From contig JBBQKP010000021.1 in the NCBI GenBank assembly GCA_038326995.1, positions 1 through 26,990 of the forward strand: 26,990 nt of DNA, given 5' to 3'. This document shows, in pieces, positions 1 to 7,431 of the stretch. Origin of the DNA: JBBQKP01 sp038326995. Lineage in GTDB: Bacteria > Planctomycetota > Phycisphaerae > Tepidisphaerales > Tepidisphaeraceae. The notes under the pieces are model-generated. The model saw only the letters and a program-made list of their open reading frames with translations. It did no database searches and was not told where the DNA came from. A program made the translations under genes and the position numbers. Every line of letters begins with the position of its first letter. Positions within the stretch are counted from its first letter, which is position 1.

Positions 1-183
1 GCCGATGAAGTTGATCTCCGGTCGTGCCCGGGCTTGCTCGGTGATGAAGGTTCCCTTGCCCGAGCCGATCTCGATTTCGAGCGGGTTGTCATTGCCGAAC
101 ATTTTCGCGACGTCGATGGGCCGTTCGAGGGCGTCGGGGTCCAGGGCGATGGGTTCGATGATGAGCGGGCGCGAGGTGTTCAT
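1..183 (-). CDS. trmB: tRNA (guanine-N7-)-methyltransferase TrmB, N-terminal part, cut by window edge
   Basis: TrmB methylates guanine-46 in the variable loop of tRNA using S-adenosylmethionine. Only the first 61 codons are in the window. They begin MNTSRPLIIEPIALDPD and contain LEIEIGSGKGTFITEQAR at about residues 35-52, followed by PEINFIG. This is the SAM-binding motif I of the TrmB family (LEIGxGxGxF) with the NFIG that follows it. The ATG at 183 is the only good start in frame, and nothing recognisable lies between it and the methyltransferase stop at 240. It is on the same strand as the upstream gene with a 56-base gap, so the two may be cotranscribed. The gap holds a 14-bp tandem duplication. 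The identification rests on motif I and its surroundings only, because the rest of the protein is outside the window. Confidence 0.85.
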   Translation of the reverse strand, partial: MNTSRPLIIEPIALDPDALERPIDVAKMFGNDNPLEIEIGSGKGTFITEQARARPEINFIG

Positions 184-192
184 GATGCGGTC

Positions 193-221
193 GAGAATCT
201 TCGGTCGAGAATCTTCGGTCA
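193..221. repeat. 14-bp direct duplication between two methyltransferase genes
   Basis: The unit cgagaatcttcggt occurs twice back to back just upstream of the trmB start. It is short and probably a replication-slippage product. No function is evident. Confidence 0.6.
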
Positions 222-239
222 AAAACTTTCAGGCGAAAA

Positions 240-986
240 TCACGAATCCAGTGTCGGCTTTTCCTTACGCCATGACACATGGTGAACCCACGCGGGTGGG
301 AGGTTGGCGACGATCATGTCGCGGTCGATGCGGACGGGTTTGAGCGTCTCCTTCATGATTCGCCCGACCTCGCGTAGTCGCTGGCGCTCGGCGCGATTCG
401 CGAAAATGTGCTTTGCGCGGCGAACGGCGATGTACTCGAAAAAACTTAAAACGCCGTCTCGCCCCAGCATCCTGCGATACGTGCCGAGAATCTCCTGGAC
501 TTCTTTGGGCGTGAAATTATTCAGCGGCAGGCCCGAAACGATGACGTCGTAAGGTGTGTCGGTTTCGAGTTCTTCGAATCGGCCGTGGATGACGGTGACG
601 CGGTCTTTCACGCCGGTAAAAAGTTCATCGACGCGCAGTCGCAGCTTGAGATGTTTGACGAACGCGCGATTGATTTCAACGAGCGTCAGATGGTCATTCG
701 GCCCGAGCGATTTAATGATCGCACGGGTGACCGAACCCGTGCCCGGCCCGACTTCGAGAATTCGCCTTGGCTTTTGTCCGGCGACATATCGGTGCTCGCG
801 AACGAACCGTGCCAGAGATGAGGCGAGAAAGCGTGAGCTGGGCGCAAGCGCACCGGTCGAGCGGAAGTTGCGTACGAATTGCTTGAAGAAAATTCGCTGA
901 CTGTTGATGCGAGGCACGACAGGGAAGTGATAATCGAAACGAAGCCGAAATGAGAAGTCGCGAGGAGAACGCGCGGTCGCTCGCAT
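240..986 (-). CDS. Phospholipid N-methyltransferase-like (PmtA-type) SAM-dependent methyltransferase
   Basis: Class I SAM-dependent methyltransferase, 248 aa from the ATG at 986. The N-terminal segment FFKQFVRNFRSTGALAPSSR is the signature of bacterial PmtA-type phosphatidylethanolamine N-methyltransferases and relatives, in which a basic helix precedes the Rossmann fold. Motif I is ILEVGPGTGSVTRAI at about residues 76-90, and motif II is LTLVEIN. DVIVSGLPLNNF is the post-II motif, resembling the NLPF-type motif of KsgA relatives. The likely role is membrane lipid methylation at the inner membrane, but the substrate cannot be read from sequence and an rRNA adenine dimethylase-like role is the main alternative. 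The start is uncertain: a GTG at 917 would give 225 aa beginning just before the conserved block. The gene is divergent from gyrA and precedes trmB on the same strand. Confidence 0.75.
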   Translation of the reverse strand: MRATARSPRDFSFRLRFDYHFPVVPRINSQRIFFKQFVRNFRSTGALAPSSRFLASSLARFVREHRYVAGQKPRRILEVGPGTGSVTRAIIKSLGPNDHLTLVEINRAFVKHLKLRLRVDELFTGVKDRVTVIHGRFEELETDTPYDVIVSGLPLNNFTPKEVQEILGTYRRMLGRDGVLSFFEYIAVRRAKHIFANRAERQRLREVGRIMKETLKPVRIDRDMIVANLPPAWVHHVSWRKEKPTLDS

Positions 987-1022
987 TCCACCCGACAGCG
1001 ATTTCGGGTACGATTCTGGTCT

Positions 1023-3743
1023 ATGAGCGAAGGATTGCCCCCTCCCACAATAAACCCCGCGCCGCAAAATTTTCAGCCCGGCGACGACCGCATTCGCGAT
1101 CTCTCGATCGAACGCGAACTGCAGGACAGCTACCTCACCTACGCCATGAGCACCATCATGGACCGGGCATTGCCCGACGTGCGTGACGGCCTGAAGCCTT
1201 CTCAGCGCCGCATTCTCGTTGCGATGAACGACCTCAAGCTCACCCCTGGGCGTAAGCAGCTCAAGTGCGCCAAGATCTGCGGCAACACCTCGGGCGATTA
1301 TCACCCGCACGGCGAGGCGGTCATCTACCCCACGCTCGCGCGTATGGCGCAGGAATGGTCGATGCGGCATCCGCTGATCGACGGCCAGGGAAATTTCGGC
1401 TCCAGTGACGGCGACCCACCCGCGGCGATGCGTTACACCGAAGCACGCATGACCAGTGTGATGGTCGACATGATGGCCGACCTCGATCTCGACACCGTCG
1501 ACACGCAGCCCAATTATGACGGCCGACTTCGCGAGCCACTGGTCTTGCCCGCACGCTTCCCGAATCTGCTGGTCAACGGCTCGACCGGCATCGCCGTCGG
1601 CATGGCGTGTAACTTCGTACCGCATAATCTCGGCGAGATTTGTGACGGCATCGTGCACGTCATCAACCACCCCGACTGCACGCTTCCTGATCTGCTCAAC
1701 ATCGTGCCGGGCCCTGACTTTCCGACCGGCGGAATCGTTCGCGGGCTCGACGGTATTCATGAGGGTTATGCGACGGGTCGCGGCAAGCTCACGCTCGAAT
1801 CTCGCGTTGAAATCGAGACCGACAAAAAGGGCCGCAGCCAGATCATTCTCACCGAAATTCCCTACGGCGTGGTCCGCAAGAACATCATCACCGATATCGC
1901 GCAGGCCTCGAAAGACGGCAAGATGCCCGACATCTCCGACGTGAACGATCACTCGGGCCGCTTGTACAAATGCCGCATCGTGGTTGATCTCAAACGCGAC
2001 GCCGATCCGGAAGTGGTGAAGAATCAGATCCTGCAGTTTTCGCAAGCGCGTGTGACGGTGTCGATCATCAACATCGCGCTGGTGAATCGCAGGCCGCGAA
2101 CGATGGGCCTGAAAGAGCTGATGGAGCACTTCATCGCGCACCGCAAGATCATTATTACGCGAAGGACGCGATACCTGCTTAGGAAAGCCCAGCAGCGGGC
2201 GCACATTCTCGAAGGCAACATTTTTGCGGTGTGCGATATCGACGAAATTGTGAAGCTGATCCGAGGCAGCAAGACGCGCGAAGAGGCGATCATCAAGCTG
2301 CGCCAGCGTGCATTCCGCATCGCGCTCGATCACCCGTACGCACCGCAGATTCCTGAATCGCTTATGAAGCGTGCCGGGCTTCCGGGCGGAGTGTCGCTCA
2401 GTCAGGCGCAGGCAGAAGCGATCGGCAGGCTGCAGCTCATTCAGCTCGTCGGCCTGGAGATTGAAAAGCTGACGAAGGAATACACGGAAGTGATGAACGA
2501 AGTCGCCGAGTATGAGGCGATTCTTGGCGACGAGGCGCTGGTGCTGGACATCATTCGCGAGGACACGCTGGAGCTGAAGGAGAAGCACGCGAATGCCCGC
2601 CGCACGACGATCGATCCGACGAGTGCGGGCGCGTTTAATCTTGATGCGCTCATCACGCCGCACGACGTGGTGGTGACGGTTTCTCACAAGGGGTATGTCA
2701 AGCGAATTCCCGCCGACACGTACCGCGCACAAGGCCGCGGCGGGCGCGGCATCAAGGGCACTGAAAGCAGGGAAGGCGATTTCGTCGAACATCTTTTCGT
2801 TGCCAATACGCACGACAATCTGTTGTTCTTCACCAACACGGGCCGAGTCTACGCGCGGCGCGTTTATGACATTCCCGAAGGCAGTCGAACTTCGGGTGGA
2901 AGAGCGGCGGCGAATCTGCTTGAGTTCCAGGACAGCGAGAAAATTGCACAGGTCCTGGCGATCAAGGATTTTAACAAGGACGAAGCGTTTCTTATGTTCG
3001 GCACCGCGCAGGGCACGGTGAAGAAGACGCCGCTCTCGGCCTATTCGAAAATCCTTCGCAACGGCATCATCGCCATCGGCCTGGAAGAGGGCGATACGCT
3101 CATCGACGTCGCCGTCACCAGTGGTAAGGACCACGTGATTCTCGCGACCAAATCGGGCCTGGCCGTGCGGTTTGAGGAGAACGAAGTTCGCTCGATGGGT
3201 CGACCCGCGGGCGGTGTGACGGGCGTTCGCTTCAAGCGCGCCAACGACGCCGTCGTCGCGATGGCCGTCGTTTCGGGCGGCGAGAATGGTCAGCTCAAAC
3301 TGCTGACGGCGTGCGCGAAAGGCTACGGCAAACGCACGCCGCTCGAAGATTATCCAGTCAAAGGTCGCGGCACGCAGGGCGTCATTTCCATCGACGCCAA
3401 CGACCGCAACGGCGACGTCGTATCCGCACGCATCGTCACCGACACCGACGGCATCATGATGATCACCGAGCGAGGCATTCTTATTCGCACGAACATCAGC
3501 GAGATCCGCGAGACGGGCCGAAGTGCTTCGGGCGTGAGACTGATCAAGATCAACGATCGCGACAAGCTGGTGGCGATGGCGATGGTCGAGGCGAGTATCG
3601 AAACGCCCGAGACTGGCGACGAGACCGAGACCGGCAACGCGCCTGGTGGACCGACTGCAACGGATGCGGCCGATACCGAAGTAGCCGATACCGAAGTAGC
3701 TGGCACCGAAGTAGCTGGCACCGACGCAACTGATCCGGAATGA
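1023..3743 (+). CDS. gyrA: DNA gyrase subunit A
   Basis: Type IIA topoisomerase breakage-reunion subunit, which introduces negative supercoils together with GyrB. Length is 906 aa, slightly above the usual 820-880. The N-terminal signature SYLTYAMSTIMDRALPDVRDGLKP is at about 36-59. The catalytic tyrosine is Y138 in AAMRYTEARM. A GyrA-box-like motif, QGRGGRG, is at about 570-576, which favours GyrA over ParC; the canonical second residue, Arg or Lys, is Gly here. The C-terminal half shows repeated beta-pinwheel blades. The quinolone-determining segment reads YHPHGEAVIYPTLARMAQ, so the positions equivalent to E. coli Ser83 and Asp87 are Ala and Pro. The acidic C-terminal tail is built from 15-bp DNA repeats. 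No gyrB is adjacent. No strong Shine-Dalgarno sequence precedes the ATG. Confidence 0.95.
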   Translation: MSEGLPPPTINPAPQNFQPGDDRIRDLSIERELQDSYLTYAMSTIMDRALPDVRDGLKPSQRRILVAMNDLKLTPGRKQLKCAKICGNTSGDYHPHGEAVIYPTLARMAQEWSMRHPLIDGQGNFGSSDGDPPAAMRYTEARMTSVMVDMMADLDLDTVDTQPNYDGRLREPLVLPARFPNLLVNGSTGIAVGMACNFVPHNLGEICDGIVHVINHPDCTLPDLLNIVPGPDFPTGGIVRGLDGIHEGYATGRGKLTLESRVEIETDKKGRSQIILTEIPYGVVRKNIITDIAQASKDGKMPDISDVNDHSGRLYKCRIVVDLKRDADPEVVKNQILQFSQARVTVSIINIALVNRRPRTMGLKELMEHFIAHRKIIITRRTRYLLRKAQQRAHILEGNIFAVCDIDEIVKLIRGSKTREEAIIKLRQRAFRIALDHPYAPQIPESLMKRAGLPGGVSLSQAQAEAIGRLQLIQLVGLEIEKLTKEYTEVMNEVAEYEAILGDEALVLDIIREDTLELKEKHANARRTTIDPTSAGAFNLDALITPHDVVVTVSHKGYVKRIPADTYRAQGRGGRGIKGTESREGDFVEHLFVANTHDNLLFFTNTGRVYARRVYDIPEGSRTSGGRAAANLLEFQDSEKIAQVLAIKDFNKDEAFLMFGTAQGTVKKTPLSAYSKILRNGIIAIGLEEGDTLIDVAVTSGKDHVILATKSGLAVRFEENEVRSMGRPAGGVTGVRFKRANDAVVAMAVVSGGENGQLKLLTACAKGYGKRTPLEDYPVKGRGTQGVISIDANDRNGDVVSARIVTDTDGIMMITERGILIRTNISEIRETGRSASGVRLIKINDRDKLVAMAMVEASIETPETGDETETGNAPGGPTATDAADTEVADTEVAGTEVAGTDATDPE
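3668..3727 (+). repeat. 15-bp tandem repeat encoding the acidic C-terminal tail of GyrA
   Basis: Four consecutive 15-bp units of the type gccgataccgaagta or gctggcaccgaagta encode repeated ADTEV and AGTEV pentapeptides at the end of GyrA. Unit length is a multiple of three, so copy-number change keeps the frame. The tail lies beyond the pinwheel domain and is probably disordered. Confidence 0.75.
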
Positions 3744-3775
3744 TCGAGCGTCGATGGGTCGCTTCGCGTTTTTCC

Positions 3776-5200
3776 TTACCATGCATCTCCGATCTGCGTG
3801 GCGTTGCCGAGCGCGGGTGATTGATGAGACTGCGTTTTACCGATCGCGCCAATCTCTTCCTCGATCACGTCGATCACGCGAAGGACGAGCTCGACGGGCA
3901 TCATGGGCGGCGGCATGAGGATGATCGTGTCGCCCAAGTTGCGGATCATGACTCCTTTTTTCCACATGCGGCGGCACGTGTGAAACGCGACGCGATCGAT
4001 CGCGTCGAACGGGCCCAGGTCGATGCCGATCATCACGCCCAGTTGACGCACGGCCGACACGCCTGACATCGTTCGGATTTTTTGCATTCTGGGTGCGATT
4101 GTTTTTGCGACGGAATTCACGTGCGCCACAGTGTCGCGCTGCTGCATGAGATCAATCGAAGCCAGCGCCGCCGCACACGCGAGAGGATTGCCCGTGAACG
4201 TATGGCCGTGGAAAAACGTCTTGCCCTCGTGAGGCTCGCCAAGGAATGCGTCGAAGATTTTCTGCGTCGCCAAAGTCGCAGCGAGCGGCATATATCCGCC
4301 GGTCAGACCTTTGCCGATGCAAAGCAGATCGGGCGTGATTCGCGCGTGTTCGCAAGCGAACATTTTTCCGGTGCGAGCGAATCCCGTCGCGACTTCATCC
4401 GCGATCAGCAGCACATCGTGTTGATCGCAGAGTTCTCGAAGCCCACGCAAAAAGCAGGGCGGCTGCACGAGCATTCCGCCCGCGCCTTGCACCATCGGCT
4501 CGACACATAGTGCGGCGATGTGAGATGCGCGGTCCTTGAAAATGTTCTCGACGACCAAGAGCGAATCGCAAGACCGTTTTCCGTCGCCTGATTGTCTCGC
4601 ATCACAAGAACCCTGTGACAGACACGGCGCGACGACGTGCGTGTGGAAGAGCATGGGCTCGAAGGCGCGGTTGAATTGGGGCATTCGTCCGACGGACATC
4701 GCGCCGGTCGTGTCGCCGTGGTATGCGCCGGTGAATGAGACGAACTCGCGCTTCGACGGTCTCTTGAGGTTGTAAAAATATTGGGCTGCGAGCTTGAAGG
4801 CGATTTCCGTCGCGGTCGCGCCGCTGTCGGAGTAGAAGACCTTGCTGAGCGGCGGGCCGCCGGATTTCGGGGCGATTTCGATCAGCTTCGCAGCAAGCTG
4901 TGCCGCGGGTTTATTCGCAAGCCCGAGCAGAGTGGTGTGCGCGATTTTGCCGAGTTGATCGATGACGGCCCGGTCGATCTCCGGCACGCGATGCCCGTGA
5001 ACGTTGCACCAGAGCGAGCTGAACGCGTCGAGATATCGATTGCCGTCGGTGTCGATCAACTCGAATCCCTCGGCCCGGTCGATCATCACCTGCGCACCTT
5101 CGGCCCACTGCTGCATGTTGGTAAACGGATGCCAGACACAGGCCTGATCGAGTGCCAATAGATCGAACGTAGAAATTTCGGGCTTGGCATTGAGTGACAT
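3776..5200 (-). CDS. bioA: Adenosylmethionine--8-amino-7-oxononanoate aminotransferase (BioA)
   Basis: PLP-dependent class III aminotransferase of biotin synthesis, converting KAPA to DAPA with SAM as amino donor. Length is 474 aa, slightly longer than the usual 420-450. The BioA-specific N-terminus WHPFTNMQQW (about 23-32) is present, followed by DGNRYLDAFSSLWCNVHGH. The cofactor-binding aspartate is D268 in LIADEVATGF and the Schiff-base lysine is K297 in CIGKGLTGGYMPLA. A short insertion (about 195-212, SQGSCDARQSGDGKRSC) appears extra to the family. The ATG at 5200 is preceded by AGGA about nine bases upstream. The gene converges on gyrA with a 32-bp gap and is divergent from the LDH-like gene. 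No other bio gene is in the window. Confidence 0.92.
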   Translation of the reverse strand: MSLNAKPEISTFDLLALDQACVWHPFTNMQQWAEGAQVMIDRAEGFELIDTDGNRYLDAFSSLWCNVHGHRVPEIDRAVIDQLGKIAHTTLLGLANKPAAQLAAKLIEIAPKSGGPPLSKVFYSDSGATATEIAFKLAAQYFYNLKRPSKREFVSFTGAYHGDTTGAMSVGRMPQFNRAFEPMLFHTHVVAPCLSQGSCDARQSGDGKRSCDSLLVVENIFKDRASHIAALCVEPMVQGAGGMLVQPPCFLRGLRELCDQHDVLLIADEVATGFARTGKMFACEHARITPDLLCIGKGLTGGYMPLAATLATQKIFDAFLGEPHEGKTFFHGHTFTGNPLACAAALASIDLMQQRDTVAHVNSVAKTIAPRMQKIRTMSGVSAVRQLGVMIGIDLGPFDAIDRVAFHTCRRMWKKGVMIRNLGDTIILMPPPMMPVELVLRVIDVIEEEIGAIGKTQSHQSPALGNATQIGDAW

Positions 5201-5263
5201 CGGTTTGACATCCTATCTGAAAGGGAATGCTTTCTGTGTTGCTGCGATCTATGATTGACGGTT

Positions 5264-6169
5264 ATGAAGATCAGCATCATTGGCACAGGTCGGGTGGGCT
5301 CGGCGACGGCGTTCGCGCTCTTGCTCAAGGGGCTTGCGCACGAGCTGGTGATGGTCGGCCGCGATCGCACGAAGGCGGAGGGCGAGGCGCGTGATCTCCA
5401 GCACGCCAGCGCGTTCATCAGGCCGATGAAGATCTACGCGGGCACGATCGACGCCACGCGCGACTCGCAGATCGTCATCATCACCGCGTCTTCTCCGTGG
5501 ATCGACACGACGCACCGACTGACGATGGCGAAGGACAACACCGCGATTTTTCGCGAAATTATCCCGCAAATCGCCAGGCTTTCGCCCGATGCGATTTTGG
5601 TTGTCGTGACCAATCCCGTCGACGTGATGACGCACCTGGCGCTCAAGCTCAGCCGCTTCAGCCCCAACAAGGTGCTCGGCACGGGCACGTTGATCGACAC
5701 GGGGCGATTCCGTTCGATCCTCGCAGAGGCGTGGGGCATCAACGCGCTGGACGTTCGCGCGTATATCCTTGGCGAACACGGCGACAGTCAGTTCCCCGCA
5801 CTCTCCGTCGCCAGCGCGGGCGGGGTGAAATTCGACGAGCACGACCAGCTCGTGATGAACGCCGCCGACCAGGCGCGCACGGGCGGGTACGAGGTGTTTA
5901 AGCACAAGGGGTTTACGAATTTCGCGGTGGCGATCGCGTCGATGCTGATCTGCGAGGCGATCACGACGGACAGCCGCGCGGTGTTGCCCGTCAGCACGCT
6001 GATCGACGGCTGGCACGGCGTGCGTGATGTGTGCCTTAGCCTTCCCGTGGTAATGGGCCGCGCGGGAATTGTTCGCACGCTGCCGATCGATTTGGACGAG
6101 CAGGAAATCGGGCAGTTGCGAGAGAGCGCGAAAGTGCTTCGCGGCGTGATCGAGTCGCTTGAGGTGTAG
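5264..6169 (+). CDS. L-lactate/malate dehydrogenase family protein with atypical specificity residues
   Basis: NAD(P)-dependent 2-hydroxyacid dehydrogenase of the LDH/MDH family, 301 aa. The ATG at 5264 gives the typical N-terminus MKISIIGTGRVGSATAFAL; a TTG nine bases earlier is less likely. The nucleotide loop GTGRVG is at 7-12. Catalytic D145 and R148 lie in LIDTGRFR, H172 in GEHGDSQFPA, and the substrate-loop arginine is R85. Two positions are odd. The acidic residue that normally ends beta-2 and binds the adenosine ribose is replaced by G32-R33 (VMVGRDR). The specificity position that is Gln in LDH and Arg in MDH aligns with W79. The family is clear, but the substrate and coenzyme are not. 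The gene is divergent from bioA and monocistronic. Confidence 0.85.
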   Translation: MKISIIGTGRVGSATAFALLLKGLAHELVMVGRDRTKAEGEARDLQHASAFIRPMKIYAGTIDATRDSQIVIITASSPWIDTTHRLTMAKDNTAIFREIIPQIARLSPDAILVVVTNPVDVMTHLALKLSRFSPNKVLGTGTLIDTGRFRSILAEAWGINALDVRAYILGEHGDSQFPALSVASAGGVKFDEHDQLVMNAADQARTGGYEVFKHKGFTNFAVAIASMLICEAITTDSRAVLPVSTLIDGWHGVRDVCLSLPVVMGRAGIVRTLPIDLDEQEIGQLRESAKVLRGVIESLEV

Positions 6170-6612
6170 GAGAAAATCGTTGTCGGCCGCATTTGTCGCC
6201 CGCCGTTCGCACGGTTTGTGCGCGCTTTTGCGATAAATAACATCCTTTCGCTCCGTAAAAGCATGATATTTTCGTACGCGCAACGCGAAGTTTTCACCTC
6301 GACTATTTCCTGCAAGCTCTGGCCGGTCGGAGAGTTGGGCCGAGCTTCGCGTTGCTTGCGGTCGCGAGAAAAAGTCAGAACGCGAGTTTGCGGCGGGTGT
6401 TTTCACGGTTATGGAGGCTCCGTTCTTTGCATGTGCTCCGATCGTGTAGCAGCGCTTCGACGTAGGCGCGCCAATCCGAAGCGCCGACATTCTTAGCGTC
6501 ATGGCGTTACGGATCGCGTCACACTCTTGCGCCCACAGATTCGATTGCGGCAGTCCCCGCCGGCAAACCAAAGTTTTGCCAGAAGCGTCATGTAGTGACG
6601 TCCTTGTACATT
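6170..6612. other. Intergenic stretch, no gene recognised
   Basis: No open frame here has a recognisable domain or credible start on either strand. The open frames present, of about 60-90 codons, are rich in Arg, Cys and Ser as expected of noncoding GC-rich DNA. No clear intrinsic terminator follows the LDH-like gene. Confidence 0.6.
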
Positions 6613-6654
6613 CATTAGAGGTAACACTTCAGCCGAATGCAGACACCATTAATC

Positions 6655-6676
6655 GAGCCGCGCACGTGAGTAAGCC
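6655..6676 (+). repeat. Partial copy of the GAGCCGCGCAC/TAAGC repeat
   Basis: gagccgcgcac followed by gtgagtaagcc matches the left arm of the element at 14619-14755 and the reverse complement of the one at 21811-21850. It lies inside MITE copy C. Confidence 0.55.
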
Positions 6677-6721
6677 GCTTCTAAGAATTATTTAAAAGAG
6701 CTGACCCACCGGATTTGCTTC

Positions 6722-6811
6722 GGGCCCGTCCCGGCAGGACATTTCGTTGCTTCACAAGTAGAAGGCTCATTACGAAATTCAAAAGGAAGATGTCCTGCCG
6801 GACAGGCCAGA
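6722..6811. repeat. GTCCTGCCGGAC inverted repeat, copy 1
   Basis: The left arm gggcccgtcccggcaggaca (6722-6741) is matched in reverse complement by tgtcctgccggacaggcc (6791-6808), separated by about 50 bp. The same core recurs at 13664-13735, 17969-18038 and 21591-21753, always outside genes. This copy lies within MITE copy C. Confidence 0.7.
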
Positions 6812-6921
6812 AACGCGTCAAGAAAGCCGGGTGTACGAGTCGTGAGGTGTGTTTGATCACTCTCATGGGACATCGAAGAGTTCGAACGCTTCTGCATTCG
6901 GCTGAGGTGTAACCATTAGAG

Positions 6922-7080
6922 AAGCTTTTCGTTCTAATCGTCTTCGTAGCCTTCGGGCGATGAGCAGCGCAGCGACGAGTCTTCCGAACGCGGCGGCTGG
7001 TCCAAAGCAGCGATACGCCGGATATTCAAAGTCGGACTGGAGCGCCAGAGTTGTACGCAGGAGTCGTGGGCGAAAACTTA
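6922..7080. other. Spacer between two MITE copies
   Basis: A 159-bp stretch between the target-site duplications of copies C and A. No gene, promoter or further repeat was recognised. Confidence 0.5.
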
Positions 7081-7088
7081 CTAGAATC

Positions 7089-7287
7089 GTAACACTTCAG
7101 CCGAACGCCAGAATGTCACGATATCTGTTGCCACGACTTGTACGTGTCCAGTGCTCATACGCAAGTCGTGATGCGTTCGAAAAGTGCAAACGATTCGACT
7201 GCTCGCGGTTTTCACGACCTGAATACAAGTCGAGCCACGCAAAACGTCCAAGCATATGCGATTCGCAGCAAACGGCTGACGTGTTAC
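7089..7287. mobile_element. MITE-like element, copy A, with IS66-type ends
   Basis: A 199-bp noncoding element. The left end gtaacacttcagccg (7089-7103) and the right end cggctgacgtgttac (7273-7287) form a 15-bp terminal inverted repeat with one mismatch. Flanks ctagaatc (7081-7088) and ctaaaatc (7288-7295) match at 7 of 8 bases, a slightly decayed target-site duplication. The interior contains the hairpin arms cacgacttg and caagtcgtg. It is closely related to copy B at 18222-18441 along almost its whole length, apart from a roughly 21-bp difference in one hairpin loop. It lies about 145 bp upstream of parA. Confidence 0.85.
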
Positions 7288-7431
7288 CTAAAATCCGTTT
7301 GATACTTCCATTGCCATTAAGTCGATTGGAGAGTTGTGGCGTCTTTGCGACGAATCGCTGCTTGTGATTCAACACGTTTTGCACGAAACTTCGGGCCAGC
7401 GACAGGGAAGTCCGACACGGAGGTCATCATC

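Larger units (their letters stand above)
6621..6913. mobile_element. MITE-like element, copy C, with IS66-type ends
   Basis: A 293-bp element with no coding capacity. The left end is gtaacacttcagccgaatgc (6621-6640). The right end, read on the other strand, is gttacacctcagccgaatgc (6894-6913), giving a 20-bp terminal inverted repeat with two mismatches. The element is flanked by perfect 8-bp direct repeats, cattagag, at 6613-6620 and 6914-6921, a textbook target-site duplication. Ends beginning GTAA with 8-bp duplications are characteristic of the IS66 family. The interior differs from copies A and B and carries pieces of two other local repeat families (6655-6676 and 6722-6811). Confidence 0.85.

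Noticed and set aside
990..3782. A very long minus-strand open frame antisense to gyrA, continuous with the methyltransferase gene
   Set aside because: It is an antisense shadow of the strongly conserved gyrA in high-GC DNA. Composition is Arg/His/Asp-rich with no domain; only the part below 986 is real.
5255..5263. TTG start for the LDH-like gene
   Set aside because: The ATG nine bases downstream gives the exact family N-terminus MKISIIG.
5249..6571. A 440-codon minus-strand frame over the LDH-like gene
   Set aside because: Arg/His-rich antisense shadow; the plus-strand gene has an intact dehydrogenase fold.
6218..7384. Several frames of 60-135 codons between the LDH-like gene and parA
   Set aside because: They cross the MITE copies and repeats, lack conserved features and have shadow-type composition.
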